This document shows, one piece after another, positions 39,846 to 50,222 of a DNA stretch of 64,000 bases. A model generated the notes under the pieces. That model saw only the letters and a program-made list of their open reading frames with translations. It was not told the DNA's origin and did not search any database. Positions within the stretch are counted from its first letter, which is position 1. Each line of letters begins with the position of its first letter. The translations under genes and the position numbers were made by a program. The DNA is from Pollenia angustigena (taxonomy: Eukaryota > Arthropoda > Insecta > Diptera > Polleniidae). The stretch is from contig OV884056.1 in NCBI GenBank assembly GCA_930367215.1, positions 318,958,709 to 319,022,708 of the forward strand, in the 5' to 3' direction.

Positions 39846-40079
39846 TTGACTTTGTGTAACTATATATTTTTATAAAGTTTTTGCTGGGTAGCTAAAAAGG
39901 TAACTTTTAAGTTAACTGAAAGTAATGCAGAGTCGGACAATTGACTTCTTCCTAGGACATCGCAATGTTAAAATAGTTAGTTGATGCCATATAAAAGTAA
40001 TGCAAGTGTCAACCACCACTACTTGAGAAATAGTTAGCTTTCAGTTAATTTAAAGTTAACTGAATGTCCGACAGGGTCA

Positions 40080-40409
40080 CTACACGACTATGATTGCACC
40101 CAGCAGCATTTGTAGTCGTGTATTCGTGTATCCTGCTGTGGTGAATGTGATTAATGCAATAGACTCACAATTGTTGTGTGTTATGTATTCTTTCACATCA
40201 AATTATACATTGCGTTGATTTGTTTTTTTTTTTTAATCAAACTACTGCTAAACAACGAGTTGTTTGAAACCAACTACTGTTAAAAATTGATTCGGTTTTT
40301 TATTGTGTATCATTCGAATTGATTTAAAAAAAAGCACTCAGTATTTGACACAACAATAACTTGGTGTGGAGAACTGTGAAAAAAGAAACAAATGCATTCG
40401 TGCAGGGCT
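40080..40409. repeat. Repeat ending in 'GCATTCGTGCAGGGCTT'
   Basis: The right end is the complement of the start of the repeat at 27957. The interior has 'TAGTCGTGTATTCGTGTATC' and 'CAAACTACTG' words like those near 28010. Probably two copies of one family, opposite orientation. Confidence 0.5.
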
Positions 40410-40649
40410 TGAGTATGTACCAAAGGAAAATTAATTATGTCCATGCAAAAGTCAGTTCGCACACGGCATCAGACAAAGGAAGTCATGTCTTCGCCACCAC
40501 CGCTATTAACACCTACCTTGATTTAGTAAGTACTTTGATGATTATTATTTTTTAGAACAAAAGTGTCGTTAATTTAATTTACTTGTGAAACGGCAACAGA
40601 TAAGTTGGGGACGGCTAATTTTACGATCGCACTTTTTTATTACAGAATG

Positions 40650-41350
40650 AGTGATGCAATTTTGAGTACGAGTGGAAGCGAAAGTCAAAGCGTTAAGTAA
40701 ACTGATGTTATACAATTTATATTTTTGCATACACTATATGTATATACATTTAGATTTTTCGGGTGATTACGAGTTTTTAGATCCAAATAACTCTCCTGGA
40801 TTGGTCAGAATATTTTATAACAAATTTGCGCAAAATATCAGCCCTTCAGGTTCGGATTCGAGTACATCAAAAAATGTAATTGCTGGTGCAGCGCACAACA
40901 TTGTTCCTAATAGTTCGAGTCATATTCCTCCTGAGTTGAGGTTGCAGGTGCAGGAAAAGAAGGTGTTTGTGCGAACCTTTGTAAAAAAATTCAGTGCATA
41001 AAAAGACGGAAGAAAGCGGAGGAGTTTGAAGCTAACAAGAAAAAATATACATACTACTTCAATCTGCATGTTCGTAGTAAATGTATCCAGATGTGCAAGT
41101 TATTCTTCCTTAATACATTGGGAATAAGCGAGAGAAAAGTTTATCACTATTTTAATAATATAGATAATGATACTGGAGCACCAAAACCATCTTAATTAAA
41201 AAATCGTGGTAGAAAAGGTACTGATAAATGGAAAATAGCGGAAGTCAAGAGCCATATTAACCGTTTAAAAAGACTGAAAGATAATGTATTCCATTATAAA
41301 GTTAAGAGTTTTAATGTCCTCGAAAAAATGTCACCCGAAAAACCTAGGGT
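40650..41350 (+). pseudogene. Broken coding sequence of a repeated insect protein type
   Basis: Three coherent segments lie on the plus strand. First is a short Ser-rich start ('MSDAILSTSGSESQSV' from about 40649). After a possible intron comes 'DFSGDYEFLDPNNSPGLVRI', Ser/Asn-rich sequence. In a shifted frame from about 40960 come 'VCANLCKKIQCIKRRKKAEE' and 'CKLFFLNTLGISERKVYHYF', a stop near 41193, then 'KNRGRKGTDKWKIAEVKSHI' to about 41345. The Cys-rich start and 'C..FFLNTLGIS' followed by 'RG..' resemble an unnamed protein type that I recall as common and repeated in insect genomes. I cannot name the family or its function. A frameshift, a stop and probable deletion of the middle make it non-functional. 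Confidence 0.5.
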
Positions 41351-41439
41351 ATGTTTAAATGGGTAACTAAAAAAATTAGATACGTAACTATTATACATAA
41401 TTTCCTTACTTATATAATGTCTTGATACTTTTTAAATAT

Positions 41440-41535
41440 ATTTAGTGTTTAAATGTGGTATGTAAACATTTCGGAAGCAAAATGTCGTATGTAGCTATTT
41501 AAATGACAACAATTTTCCATTCTGCCACAAACGAC
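41440..41535. repeat. TGTCGTATGT motif fragment
   Basis: Two or three copies of the motif seen at 27630-27955 ('AAATGTCGTATGTAGC', 'CCACAAACGACA'). Likely the same repeat family. Confidence 0.45.
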
Positions 41536-41795
41536 AATTTAATCCTGAACAAAATTAAAAATGTTTTCTAACCCAAATGAGTTATAGGCAGCAAACTTTT
41601 TAAATTACTGGTCAAATATTAGTAGTTTCCCCTCCTAAAATTTAAAGAAAATCGCTTTGCTGAAACAAATTTATAAAAGTTCAAACTCAACTCGAAATTT
41701 ACTCGAAGCTATCGGAATCCACATACAATTAAATTATCAGCCGACGATATGTAAAAGTCTGAATAATGTTATGTTGCAAAAGTTAAAATATAAAT

Positions 41796-41980
41796 ATATC
41801 GGCCCTTTTGCGCGAAATTATCGTGTGTTACAAAAACCAAATTTTACAGGACAGCAATTTTTCTACTTTTCTCTGCTTTCGCTCAGATGACGTCTCTTTG
41901 AATGTAGAAGAAGATTGCATCAAAAACTCAATTTCCAAAAAATTGGCATATACGATAATTTCGCGCAAAGGGGTCGATAT
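41796..41980. mobile_element. MITE, ~27-bp TIRs
   Basis: 'ATATCGGCCCTTTTGCGCGA' and reversed 'ATATCGACCCCTTTGCGCGA', each followed by 'AATTATCGT', bound 185 bp. No TSD determined. Confidence 0.7.
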
Positions 41981-42150
41981 GTTGCCAAAAATAAAATTTT
42001 TAATTTATTTACTTATTCATAAATATATAAACTATTTTAAATATTTTTTTTAGAAAATACAGAAAAAACATACCTTAAGCGGCTCATACACTTGCAATAT
42101 ATCTGTAAAATTTTTTTCGCCAATGTGTTTGTGATATTCAAAGGTGACAT

Positions 42151-42765
42151 CAGGGCTGTCAGATATGGCGATTTCTCGCCAAACGTGGCGATTTTGAATA
42201 TTGTTTGGCGATGGGATTTCCCATTTGGCGACTGGCGACTTTTATGGCGATTTCTGATATAACTGGCGATTAACTTGGCTATTTTTACCATTTATATTAT
42301 TTTGGAGATTTTGTTTAACAACTCGTAATTTTTTGTTATCATTACTAATAGATAAAAACATATTAAGTGAATTTTATATTCAGTCACTATTTAATTCTAA
42401 TAGTATGTATGTAATTCTAATAGTATGTAGGTCAAAACTCCAGTAATGAAATCGGTGAGGCTAAAGTGTACGATCTTATAGACTTGTGTACTTAATTTAA
42501 GTTTTTAACTGAATACATATATGATCTCCATTTTATGTTATTTAAAAAAAAATTACAGAAACAACACAAAATTTACTTTGGCGACTTTTTTTCAGCTTTT
42601 GACGATTTTTGACTGAAAAATTATACTAGCGTTTTTTTGTATGCAAAATTTAATTAAAAAAAAAAGAAAATTTTACAAAAACTGAACAAAATCGACGTTT
42701 GGCGATTTTTGGCGATTTCTGACATCCGGTTTGGCGATGGAGCTCAAAAAAATCTGACAACCCTG
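42151..42765. mobile_element. Non-autonomous hAT-like element, GGCGA-rich
   Basis: CAGGGCTGTCAGAT and reversed CAGGGTTGTCAGAT bound 615 bp. Flanks GGTGACAT (42143-42150) and GGTGGCAT (42766-42773) match at 7 of 8. The word TGGCGAT/TGGCGAC or close variants occurs a dozen or more times near both ends, a strong subterminal array. No transposase. Confidence 0.9.
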
Positions 42766-42869
42766 GGTGGCATAACGTATTAGCAAAAATCGAAATTAGA
42801 AAAGAAGTGCAATATACTATAAAATGTGTTGGCAACAAAGTACTTTGTTGTTTTCCTTTAAAGGATATG

Positions 42870-43060
42870 TTTTTATACCCTTCACCTCAGGTGGAAAAGG
42901 GTATATATAAGTTTGTCATTCCGTTTGTAATTTCTACAATATTGATCTAAGATCCTATAAAGTATATATATTCTGGGTCCTTATGAGGAGAGAACTTGAT
43001 TTAACGATGTCCGTCCGTCCGTCTGTCCGTCTTACGTTTGATATGTGTTTTCCGGAGACT
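42870..43060 (+). repeat. (GTCY)n-associated dispersed repeat, copy 1
   Basis: Contains 'ATACCCTTCACCTC', 'CCTATAAAGTATATATATTC' and a GTCC/GTCT run (about 43010-43032). It resembles the dipteran mini-me type retroposons from memory (conserved core plus (GTCY)n). An ~84-bp core recurs at 43716-43799. Confidence 0.55.
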
Positions 43061-43689
43061 CCAGACATGATAGCGGCTAGGTTGTTTAACATTTATGTCA
43101 CATATAGTCCACCATTTCGTGCTATTGAAATTCAGCCAGATCGGTCCACAAATGGCTGAGATATGACCAAAAAACCACGACTGCTTCTAATTTTTTCCAA
43201 AAATCCCTTGTTGTTGTATTTTTATTGCTTTTTTCTGTATATCTGGAGAACGGCAAGTGCCAAAGTTTCCAAATTAGGTGCAAACATTCAAGTTATAAAT
43301 ACACACCAACACACAAAATGTGGGCGGGGTTGGAGAAGTGGGCGTGGTAACCCCCATACAAAAAATTTCAAAAATTGTATAATAACCTGAATTTTTTGAC
43401 TGTAATATGACCTATGGTTACGCCCTATATATAAAAAGATCGGAAATTTTTAGTAGAAAATATTTTCTGAAAAACTCGAGAAAATCGGTTCAGATACGAA
43501 AAAGTTATGACCAAAATATAAATTTTTTTTGAAAAATACCCATTTTCGGGAACCATAGATCTTGCCAAGTCCAAGTTTTATAACCTAACTAACTGGCAAA
43601 TTTCTTCTTAAACACTTCGGTATATAAATCTGTCAAATCGGTTAAAAAATGGCTGAGTTATAATCAAAATACTGAAATCCCAAAAATTA

Positions 43690-43799
43690 CTCTTTTTATA
43701 CCCTTCACCTCATTTTGTAATTTCTACAATATTGATCTAAGATCCTATAAAGTATATATATTCTGGGTCCTTATGAGGAGAGAACTTGATTTAACTATG
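43690..43799 (+). repeat. (GTCY)n-associated dispersed repeat, copy 2, truncated
   Basis: Direct repeat of the core of copy 1. The match stops exactly at 'TTTAACTATG', where copy 1 continues into the GTCC run. This marks the boundary with the next element. Confidence 0.6.
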
Positions 43800-44259
43800 T
43801 GATGTCCCGCTAGAAATTCATATATAACCCTACGTTTCCACGTGCAAGTTATTACTTGCAAGTTACTCGATTCGTGCACGACAATGTTAATTCCTGCACG
43901 AGACGTAAGGGACAACTAATGCAAATCGTCGATGATATTTTCAAAAAAGTTTTACGTAAATCTTGCACGACATAAAGAGAGACAATGTCGCTCAGCCTGT
44001 CGTTGATGACCGCATGCACGACATTGTCGTCCATATAGTCGTTGATGACCACATGAACAACACAGTTCATATTGTCATGAAATTATTTTAATTTTGAATT
44101 TACTCTTTTAGTTCCCTTCCTTTAATATACGGTTGTCAGTAAGTAGTACGGCAACTCTTTTATCATTAACAAACATTTGTAGTTGTACATGAATCATTCT
44201 AAATAAATATATAAAAGCGATCGGTCGTGTTTTTCATCCTAGTCGATTATCCTGACAAA
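43798..44259 (+). repeat. 5' LTR (start uncertain)
   Basis: It ends 'ATTATCCTGACA', followed by 'AATAATCAGAAGCGGGAT' as a primer-binding-like leader. The part 44082-44259 matches 53473-53648 with few differences ('ACGGTTGTCAGTAAGTAGT', 'TATAAAAGCGATCGGTCGTG'), including a TATA-like 'AAATATATAAAAG'. The start at 43798 (TGTGATGTCCC) is inferred from the neighbour's boundary. Between 43850 and 44060 are degenerate ~38-bp repeats ('GTCGTTGATGACC'). Confidence 0.6.
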
Positions 44260-44335
44260 TAATCAGAAGCGGGATATACTAAAAGATTTCCAAGTGGATC
44301 GCTGAGGAAGAAAATTAATAAGTGCCGGTTCACAC

Positions 44336-45406
44336 ACGTCAAGTTTGACTCGTCAGGTCTTGAGTTTTTAGGAGAGAGGGGAAAAGAAATGGCCTTCTCT
44401 TTTCCCTTCTCTCCTAAAAGACCAGCACTTAGGCGTGTGTCGCCAGGGTTCCCAGTTTTATTTTAAGTCTTATCCCCAATTTTCGATTTTTCATCCCCAA
44501 AAATCCCCAAAATAGCTATTTTCTTATCCCCAAAAATCCCCACATTTTCTTAAAAATAAAATACATAATATTATGTCAATGGAAAAATATGCATACATAC
44601 ATCGATTTATTTTTCTATTTTCTTATCCCAAAAAATCCCCACATTTTCTTAAAAATAAAATACATAACATTATGTCAATGGAAAAATATGCATTCATACA
44701 TCGATTTATATAAATAAATCCATTTGTGTAATTTTATTAAAAGTAATGTTATTTATTCTTTGACTTCTACGTACATATCTATGTACAAATGTATAGTATG
44801 TAACAAGAGTAACGTTTAAACGCAAAAGAAAAATAATTATGCGTCAATATTTATCATTTCAAAAACTAGGGAATCAAAATCCTATGATTCATCAGCCAGT
44901 GCAATTTTATTTTACATGTTGTTTGTTTAGCAAGTGCATTTGAGATGATTGAATAAATTTGTCACAGCAAGCTGCATTATTTTAAAGTGTGCATTTATTC
45001 TTATTAATTCTAATAACTTATATTGCGTTCTGTTACAAATATTGATTTTGGTTGTATTCATTACAGAAAAAGACTAGTTCAACAGAAGTAACGCTAGTTT
45101 GTACAAAACCATATTTAAAACAATTTCAACAAGTTCTTGAAAAAGTTTTAAACCGCAAAAAAGACTAAAATTTGAGCTTAAAGGAATTTATAATAATATA
45201 TTATCCCCAAAAATCCCCAGCGAAAAAAGTGCCTTTCCCCAAAAAATCTCCTGGGGATTTATTTGAAATTTTTATCCCCAATTACAAAACAAAAATCCCC
45301 AATTTGGGGATAAATCCCCAAAACTGGGAACACTGTGTGTCGCAGTTCTTATTAAATTGTGCGTAAATAAATCAGACAGCTGATTTAACCGTGCGTGTGT
45401 CGCAAG
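44336..45406. mobile_element. Older MITE enclosing the hAT-like element
   Basis: 'GCCGGTTCACACACG' on the left and '..CGTGTGTCGCAAGG' on the right are imperfect complements outside the 44444-45335 insertion. A hairpin ('TTTTAGGAGAGA..' about 44368-44426) lies inside the left part. Limits approximate. Confidence 0.35.
44444..45335. mobile_element. Non-autonomous hAT-like element, ATCCCC-rich, exact TSD
   Basis: CAGGGTTCCCAGTTTT and reversed CAGTGTTCCCAGTTTT bound 892 bp. TGTGTCGC is duplicated exactly (44436-44443, 45336-45343). Both ends have many 'TCCCCAAAAATCCCC' motifs, and a ~125-bp interior block is duplicated (44520-44585, 44625-44710). No transposase. It lies in the leader/gag region of the gypsy element. 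Confidence 0.92.
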
Positions 45407-45855
45407 GAGTTTTTGTAAAATCAAAAGTTGTTAACAGATTTTAATCATTTATAGCTTGTTTTGTTTGCAATGTTGTTTTTTTATATGTCTGCATAAAATT
45501 AGAAGCATAGATGCATTTTTCAATTTTTTATGAATTTTTAAAAACAAAAATTCCGAAATTTTAATAAAAAAATTATTTTTTTTCCAGAAAATGGAATAAA
45601 TTTTCGGCGTTTTGAGGCCTCAAAAAGCACCATAAATAGTGACAAAAGCACTAAGTTGGCTTCACTGCCATCAACGCCGTCGCCTTTTTTTAAATTTTGG
45701 AGGTATATAATATTCGGCACAGCCGAATGCAACGTGTTTTGTGTTAAATTAAATTGTAAAAATGGATTTGTCCTTTTTTACGTTTTTTTTTTGCTCGAAA
45801 TAGTGCTTTTTTAAATTTTAAAGTGCTTTTTGCTTTCAAAAAGTTGGCATCACTG
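45407..45855. mobile_element. hAT-like insertion, left terminus degraded
   Basis: GTCGCAAG occurs exactly on both sides (45399-45406, 45856-45863). The right end reads '..AAAAAGTTGGCATCACTG', hAT-like (reversed CAGTGATGCCAAC). The left end does not match it. 45417-45590 is instead a fragment of the 14004-16748 foldback ('AGCTTGTTTTGTTTGCAAT', 'TTAGAAGCATAG'), which may have replaced the left terminus. Confidence 0.5.
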
Positions 45856-45866
45856 GTCGCAAGTGT

Positions 45867-46733
45867 CGTAGAACGGAATACTCCGATTATACAATCCAGA
45901 ATTTGATTCAAAGTAATTTAAAAGGTGTTGCTAAAATGTGGGTAGACAGCCAACAAGTATTTCGTTGCTGGACAGAATTTGTTTCTGCATTTTTGTATGA
46001 TTTTCCGTCGATTACAAATTCTGCTGACATTCACATAGAAATGATGAATTCGAGTATGAATAAAAGTGAGTCGCTCATTGAATATTATTATCGTATGTTA
46101 TCTGTGGGTCGCCGTGGTAATATGGACGACAATAGCATAGTAAAATATATCATTACTGGACTCAGTGATGAGAATTTAAGAAAAACATTGATCGCTATAA
46201 ATTTCGTGTCGTGTACGGATTTATTTAGAACATTAAATAGAATATACGAAGAAAATAAAATTAAACCGGGAAACTTACCGAATGAACACTCGCGTAAAAC
46301 GTATCATCGTAATGTGAACAATGATAAACTGGATGTAAACAAAACAGTTGGTGAAGTGAATACTGATACAGTGAAAACGGGTACAATATGTTTTAATTGT
46401 GGGGAACGCGGTCATATTGCCCGGAATTGTGGCAAATCTAAAAAGACAAAGTATGGAAAGTGTGGTGCAAAAGAACATGAGACAGATAAGTGCCCGTCGC
46501 GACCGATAAACTTAATAAATGGAAAAAATAACCAACCCGTATATGATAAAGAGGTTTTTAAAGACATTGAAATAGACAATTTGAAATATGGTGCATTGAT
46601 AGATTCGGGTAGTGGTAGATCATTAATGGCTAAACGAGTATCGTTGGAAATAAATATTCCGACGGCAAATTGTGAAGAAAAACTGTACGGTTTCGCAGGA
46701 GGACAATACGTATCTCGAAAAAAATCGTTGTGA
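45867..46733 (+). pseudogene. gag: gypsy Gag C-terminal part plus protease
   Basis: The frame is open from the junction at about 45867 to 46733. A capsid-like region ('GVAKMWVDSQQVFRCWTEFV', 'ESLIEYYYRMLSVGRRG', 'IVKYIITGLSDENLRKTL') is followed by a perfect zinc knuckle 'CFNCGERGHIARNC' and a second one that has lost its first Cys ('YGKCGAKEHETDKC'). Next is an aspartic protease site 'ALIDSGSGRSLM'. The Gag N-terminus is missing, replaced by the nested insertions upstream. Frame is lost near 46725 and a stop follows near 46772. Gag builds particles and the protease cleaves the polyprotein; this copy can do neither reliably. Confidence 0.85.
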
Positions 46734-47112
46734 ACATAAAAATTTATGATGTTAATGTTGAGTCTGCGCTTTAACTAGTCGATGATGAAATAATGCCGTG
46801 TGATATTATAATCGGAAGAGATATTTTATCGAAAAGCCGCGTAATAATTGAAAATGGACAATGTCATGTAGTAGCGTTAAAAGGTGAACAATTAACTGTC
46901 AACGAATCACTGAATGATATGGAAAGGTACCAATTACAAACACTAGTCAACAATTATTCGATGTGTTTTGCTGAGAAGCTGGAAGAGATCAGTAAATGTA
47001 CTGTGGTTGAAATGGAAATCAAAGTTGAGTCAGGTAAACCGGTGTCAAGAAATCCATATAATATCCCAATACCAAAACAGAAATCAGTCGAAAAGATAAT
47101 TGCTCAACTTGG
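46734..47112 (+). pseudogene. pol: gypsy pol: protease end and RT N-terminus, RT core deleted
   Basis: 'CDIIIGRDIL' ends the protease. 'LQTLVNNYSMCFAEKLEEI' and 'VESGKPVSRNPYNIPIPKQK' are the RT entry region. Directly after 'VEKIIAQLG' the reading jumps to 'FTGYFRRFIDNYAQIAAPLN', which is normally past the catalytic palm. The YxDD box and roughly 150 residues are therefore absent. Codons up to 46792 are in another frame with an internal stop. Confidence 0.85.
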
Positions 47113-47565
47113 TTTTACAGGTTATTTCCGTAGATTTATTGACAATTATGCCCAAATAGCAGCCCCGCTAAATCGGTTGACTCGAAAGAATGTTGAGTTT
47201 GAATGGTCTAGAGAATGCAGACGAATGTGCTATTGGACTGGCTGGTATTTTGTTTAAGGCCTATAGCTTATTTTAGTCGATTGTGTAATAGTGCCGAACA
47301 AAAATACCATGCATATGAATTGGCAGTTTTGGCTGTTGTAGAGGCTTGCCAACGTTTCCGCATGTACTTACTTGGGAAACCATTTGTGATCGTCACTGAT
47401 TGCTCTTCAATTTCGAACCTAAGGTTGTCTAAACCGATGATCCCAAGAGTGTCGAGATGGTTTTTGAAGTTGTTGGAGTATGACTGTTAGATAATACATC
47501 GTAAAGGTAATAAAATGTGTCATGTCGATGCCTTGTCAGGCCCCAGTGGAGCCAGTGAATCAACA
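47113..47565 (+). pseudogene. pol: gypsy pol: RT thumb/connection and RNase H, frameshifted
   Basis: 'YFRRFIDNYAQIAAPLNRLT' is thumb/connection. A second smaller deletion leads into 'ADECAIGLAGILFK', then, in another frame, 'AEQKYHAYELAVLAVVEACQ', 'VIVTDCSSISNL' and 'IPRVSRWFLKLLEYDC', the RNase H core. A stop follows at 47490, after which 'IIHRKGNKMCHVDALS' is the usual linker to integrase. Confidence 0.8.
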
Positions 47566-47570
47566 GAATT

Positions 47571-48385
47571 ATGATGATTAAGCCATCTACTGATGATTGG
47601 GTGTACATGATGCAATTAGAAGATGAAACTTTGAAAGAAATCATCGATGTTCTGACTGGTCGTAAGCAGTCGAAGCAGCAGGGACAGTTCGCTAATGAAT
47701 TTGTTATGAGGAAAAATCGTTTATTTAAAAGGAGAAAGAAAACAAATTATTGTTGGTGGTGCCGAAGGGTCTTAGATGGCCCATTGTGAAGTTATGCCAC
47801 GATGACGTTGGCCATCCGGAGCTTGAGAATACTTTGGAGAGGTTGCCAGGAGATTTCTGGTTCCCGTGGGCAAGGAATTTTGTGAAAGGTTACCTTAGAG
47901 CATGTGTCGAATGTTGTTATTGTAAGGAGTCAGTCCGTAAGGAATGTGAGCTATATGGTATGGATATACCGAAAATCCCGTTTGAAGTCATGCATATGGA
48001 CCATCTAGGTCCATTCGTCAAAAGTCGTCGTGGTTATGAACATCTATTAGTCACCGTGAATGCCTTAACAAGATATGTTGTGTTATGCCCTGTAAGGTCA
48101 ACGAAAACGAAACCTGTCCTAGATGCTTTAGATCAGCTAACGGTGATTTTCGGAAGCCAAGAGTGTTGGTCACTGATCGAGGCACAGCATTCACATCATC
48201 TCATTTTGAAAATTATTGTTCAAGTAATAATGTTCAGCATATAAAGGTAGCAGGCCGAACTCCTAGATCCAATGGACTGGTCGAAAGAGTCAACAAATCG
48301 GTGTTGTCGTACTTAAAGTCTACAGTTAATGATGCCAAAGACTGGGACACCAGAATAAGAGCTTTACAGTGGACTTTGAATATGA
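47571..48385 (+). pseudogene. pol: gypsy pol: integrase, first part
   Basis: After a linker ('DWVYMMQLEDETLKEIIDVL') the H2C2 zinc domain reads 'CHDDVGHPELENTLERL', 'FWFPWARNFVKGYL', 'CVECCYCK'. The catalytic core shows 'MHMDHLGPF' (first Asp), 'VLVTDRGTAFTSSHF' (second Asp, in another frame) and 'SNGLVERVNKSVL' (Glu). Frameshifts lie near 47760 and 48150. The frame is then cut by the insertion starting at 48386 and resumes at 52823. Integrase would join element cDNA to the chromosome. Confidence 0.88.
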
Positions 48386-48432
48386 TGTGACGGTAACGTC
48401 TCTCAAATTTTATTTTAAAAAAAGCCACCAAT

Positions 48433-49002
48433 CAAGGCGAATTTATAACAGGTAAGTGCAACTCTACAACTACAAAACAAGGCGAATTAACTCCATGTAT
48501 TTTGTTTTTGCAATTTTCTGACTTGTCAAATTTCAGTATAGAAACAAAACAATATTTTGACGTTTCACCATTTTTTTAATTCGCCGTGGATACAGCTGAT
48601 GAACGGCTGACGAGTTGAGCTTACTTGGAGTTAATTCGCCTTGCCACCAATTAAATATTGTTTTGTGGAGCGAATAAATTTCTTTACAATTGTATTCAAG
48701 GCGAATTTATTACAGGTGGTCTGAAAAGCCCTGCTGATATTAGCAAAAATCACTGTTGGATGTCAAAATTTTGTTTATTCTCATTTATTATCTTTGTTTC
48801 TGTTTTGTTTTATTTCTGTTTTTGACATTTTACAATGATTTTACAAAAACAAATTTCTTGTGGTTTTTGTACGAGTTGTACTTGTTGTAGTACCGAGATT
48901 ACCTGGGATGAATTCGCCTTGATTGTATTGTTTATATTAGTTTTCTGTTTATTTTGATTCGTTCTTGACAGCTGAGATAGGTAAAAATTGAATTCGCCGT
49001 GA
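48433..49002. mobile_element. Nested 'CAAGGCGAATT' MITE cluster
   Basis: The outer pair is CAAGGCGAATTTATAACAGG (48433) against reversed CAAGGCGAATTCATCCCAGG (to about 48922). The inner pair, 48478-48643, has perfect 17-bp TIRs CAAGGCGAATTAACTCC. Another 'GAATTCGCC' lies near 48995. Related to the cluster at 18172-18395. Confidence 0.75.
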
Positions 49003-50222
49003 TGAACTACAATATGAAACATAGGGGGCGCGCAAGAGTAGTCGTAATTAGTTAAGGGTCATTCACAATAGTTTATCCCGAGATTTACACTACAGGAGTT
49101 AGATTATTGTTCATAGGGACTGGAATTAATGAAAACTCCCGAAGCATTATGACAACCGATCGCAATGACAGTTGAAGAACTTTGTGGTTAACTCACATGG
49201 ATTATTGCGTGATCAGTCGTCAATGAAATCTAAAGTGCCTTAAGTTAAACAAAAAACATTTTTTTGTTGGTTTGGAAAAAAAGGAAAAAAAAATTAATTT
49301 TTGTGAAAAAAAATCTATATTAGAAGAGAAAAATTTTGATAAAAAAATACAATTTATAATTAAAATAATAAGAGCTGATTTTAAACATAAATCGTTCGGT
49401 AATTGTATTGCAGGTATGTGTTACAATTCATTTAGGCAATTTTCAATAATAATTCTTAAATTTAACAAACGGTGCTAATACGAAATTTTTTTTAATAGAA
49501 TTTTGTCCTGTTGACCTTTGTTAAATTTAAAAAAAATTTCTTGTAAATACGGAAGTTACTTTTTTAAAACAGTTTCTGATAAAATGTTTGTAATTGTTAT
49601 ACTAGGGATCTGTCCAGGTCGGAAAATAATCATCTAGTAAGCAGCTAGGAAACTAATTTGTTAGCTAGCGAGTACAACAAACCAGGCGAATTTAAAGACA
49701 GTAGATAGGCTTATTATAGCACCAGGTGCGACAACCTAACCTAAACCGGAGCTGGGAGCCCCGACTGTCATAAGGAAAAGTTTGGCTGCAGCGGTAAGCG
49801 TGATTTACACAAACAAAACAACAAAAAAACACTACCTAGGGGTTAGTTTTTTTTTGACACTGGCATTTTTTTTAAGCGGCACATATGACCTCTGCGGTAA
49901 AGGTCACGATAAGACAAAGTAAGGTCACGTACTTTATGACCTAATATAAAGTCAATGTCAAGGTTCGCGTGCATCAGCGTTTTTTTTTGCATGTAAAACA
50001 AAGAACAAAATTTATAAAAAAATAATCAATTTAAAATTTCGTCCATCTTATTTAACTCGTGAAAATCAATTATAGCACATAAAAACAACACCTAATAAAG
50101 ACAGTCTAAGTTTCGGTCGAACTAATAAATTAAACTACTGATATAGTACTTCCGGTGTAATTAATTTGTAGATTTAGTACTACTTGTATTATTGTCAAAT
50201 TTTCGTTTTATGTTATTTAATA
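49003..50222. other. Non-coding, part of the LTR-like insertion
   Basis: Contains GC-richer blocks around 49030-49200 and 49610-49830 and AT-rich DNA between them. No ORF with a domain. Could be U3/R/U5 of a long LTR. Confidence 0.35.

Larger units (their letters stand above)
38267..40076. repeat. 1.8-kb palindrome with a SINE in each arm
   Basis: Arms about 38267-38870 and 39505-40076 are near-complements starting CCCTGTCGGACATTCAGTTA. Each arm has the same SINE at the mirror position and the same flanks ('GACTTTGTGTAACTATAT', 'AACAAACAAACGTCATTAT'). The ~630-bp centre holds a separate MITE (38931-39496). No TSD was matched. Confidence 0.85.

Noticed and set aside
43852..44070. 72-codon minus-strand frame with repeated VVINDYMDD-like words
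   Set aside because: Comes from degenerate ~38-bp DNA repeats in the LTR region. Similar words at 53.7 kb follow from inverted DNA similarity, not a protein family.
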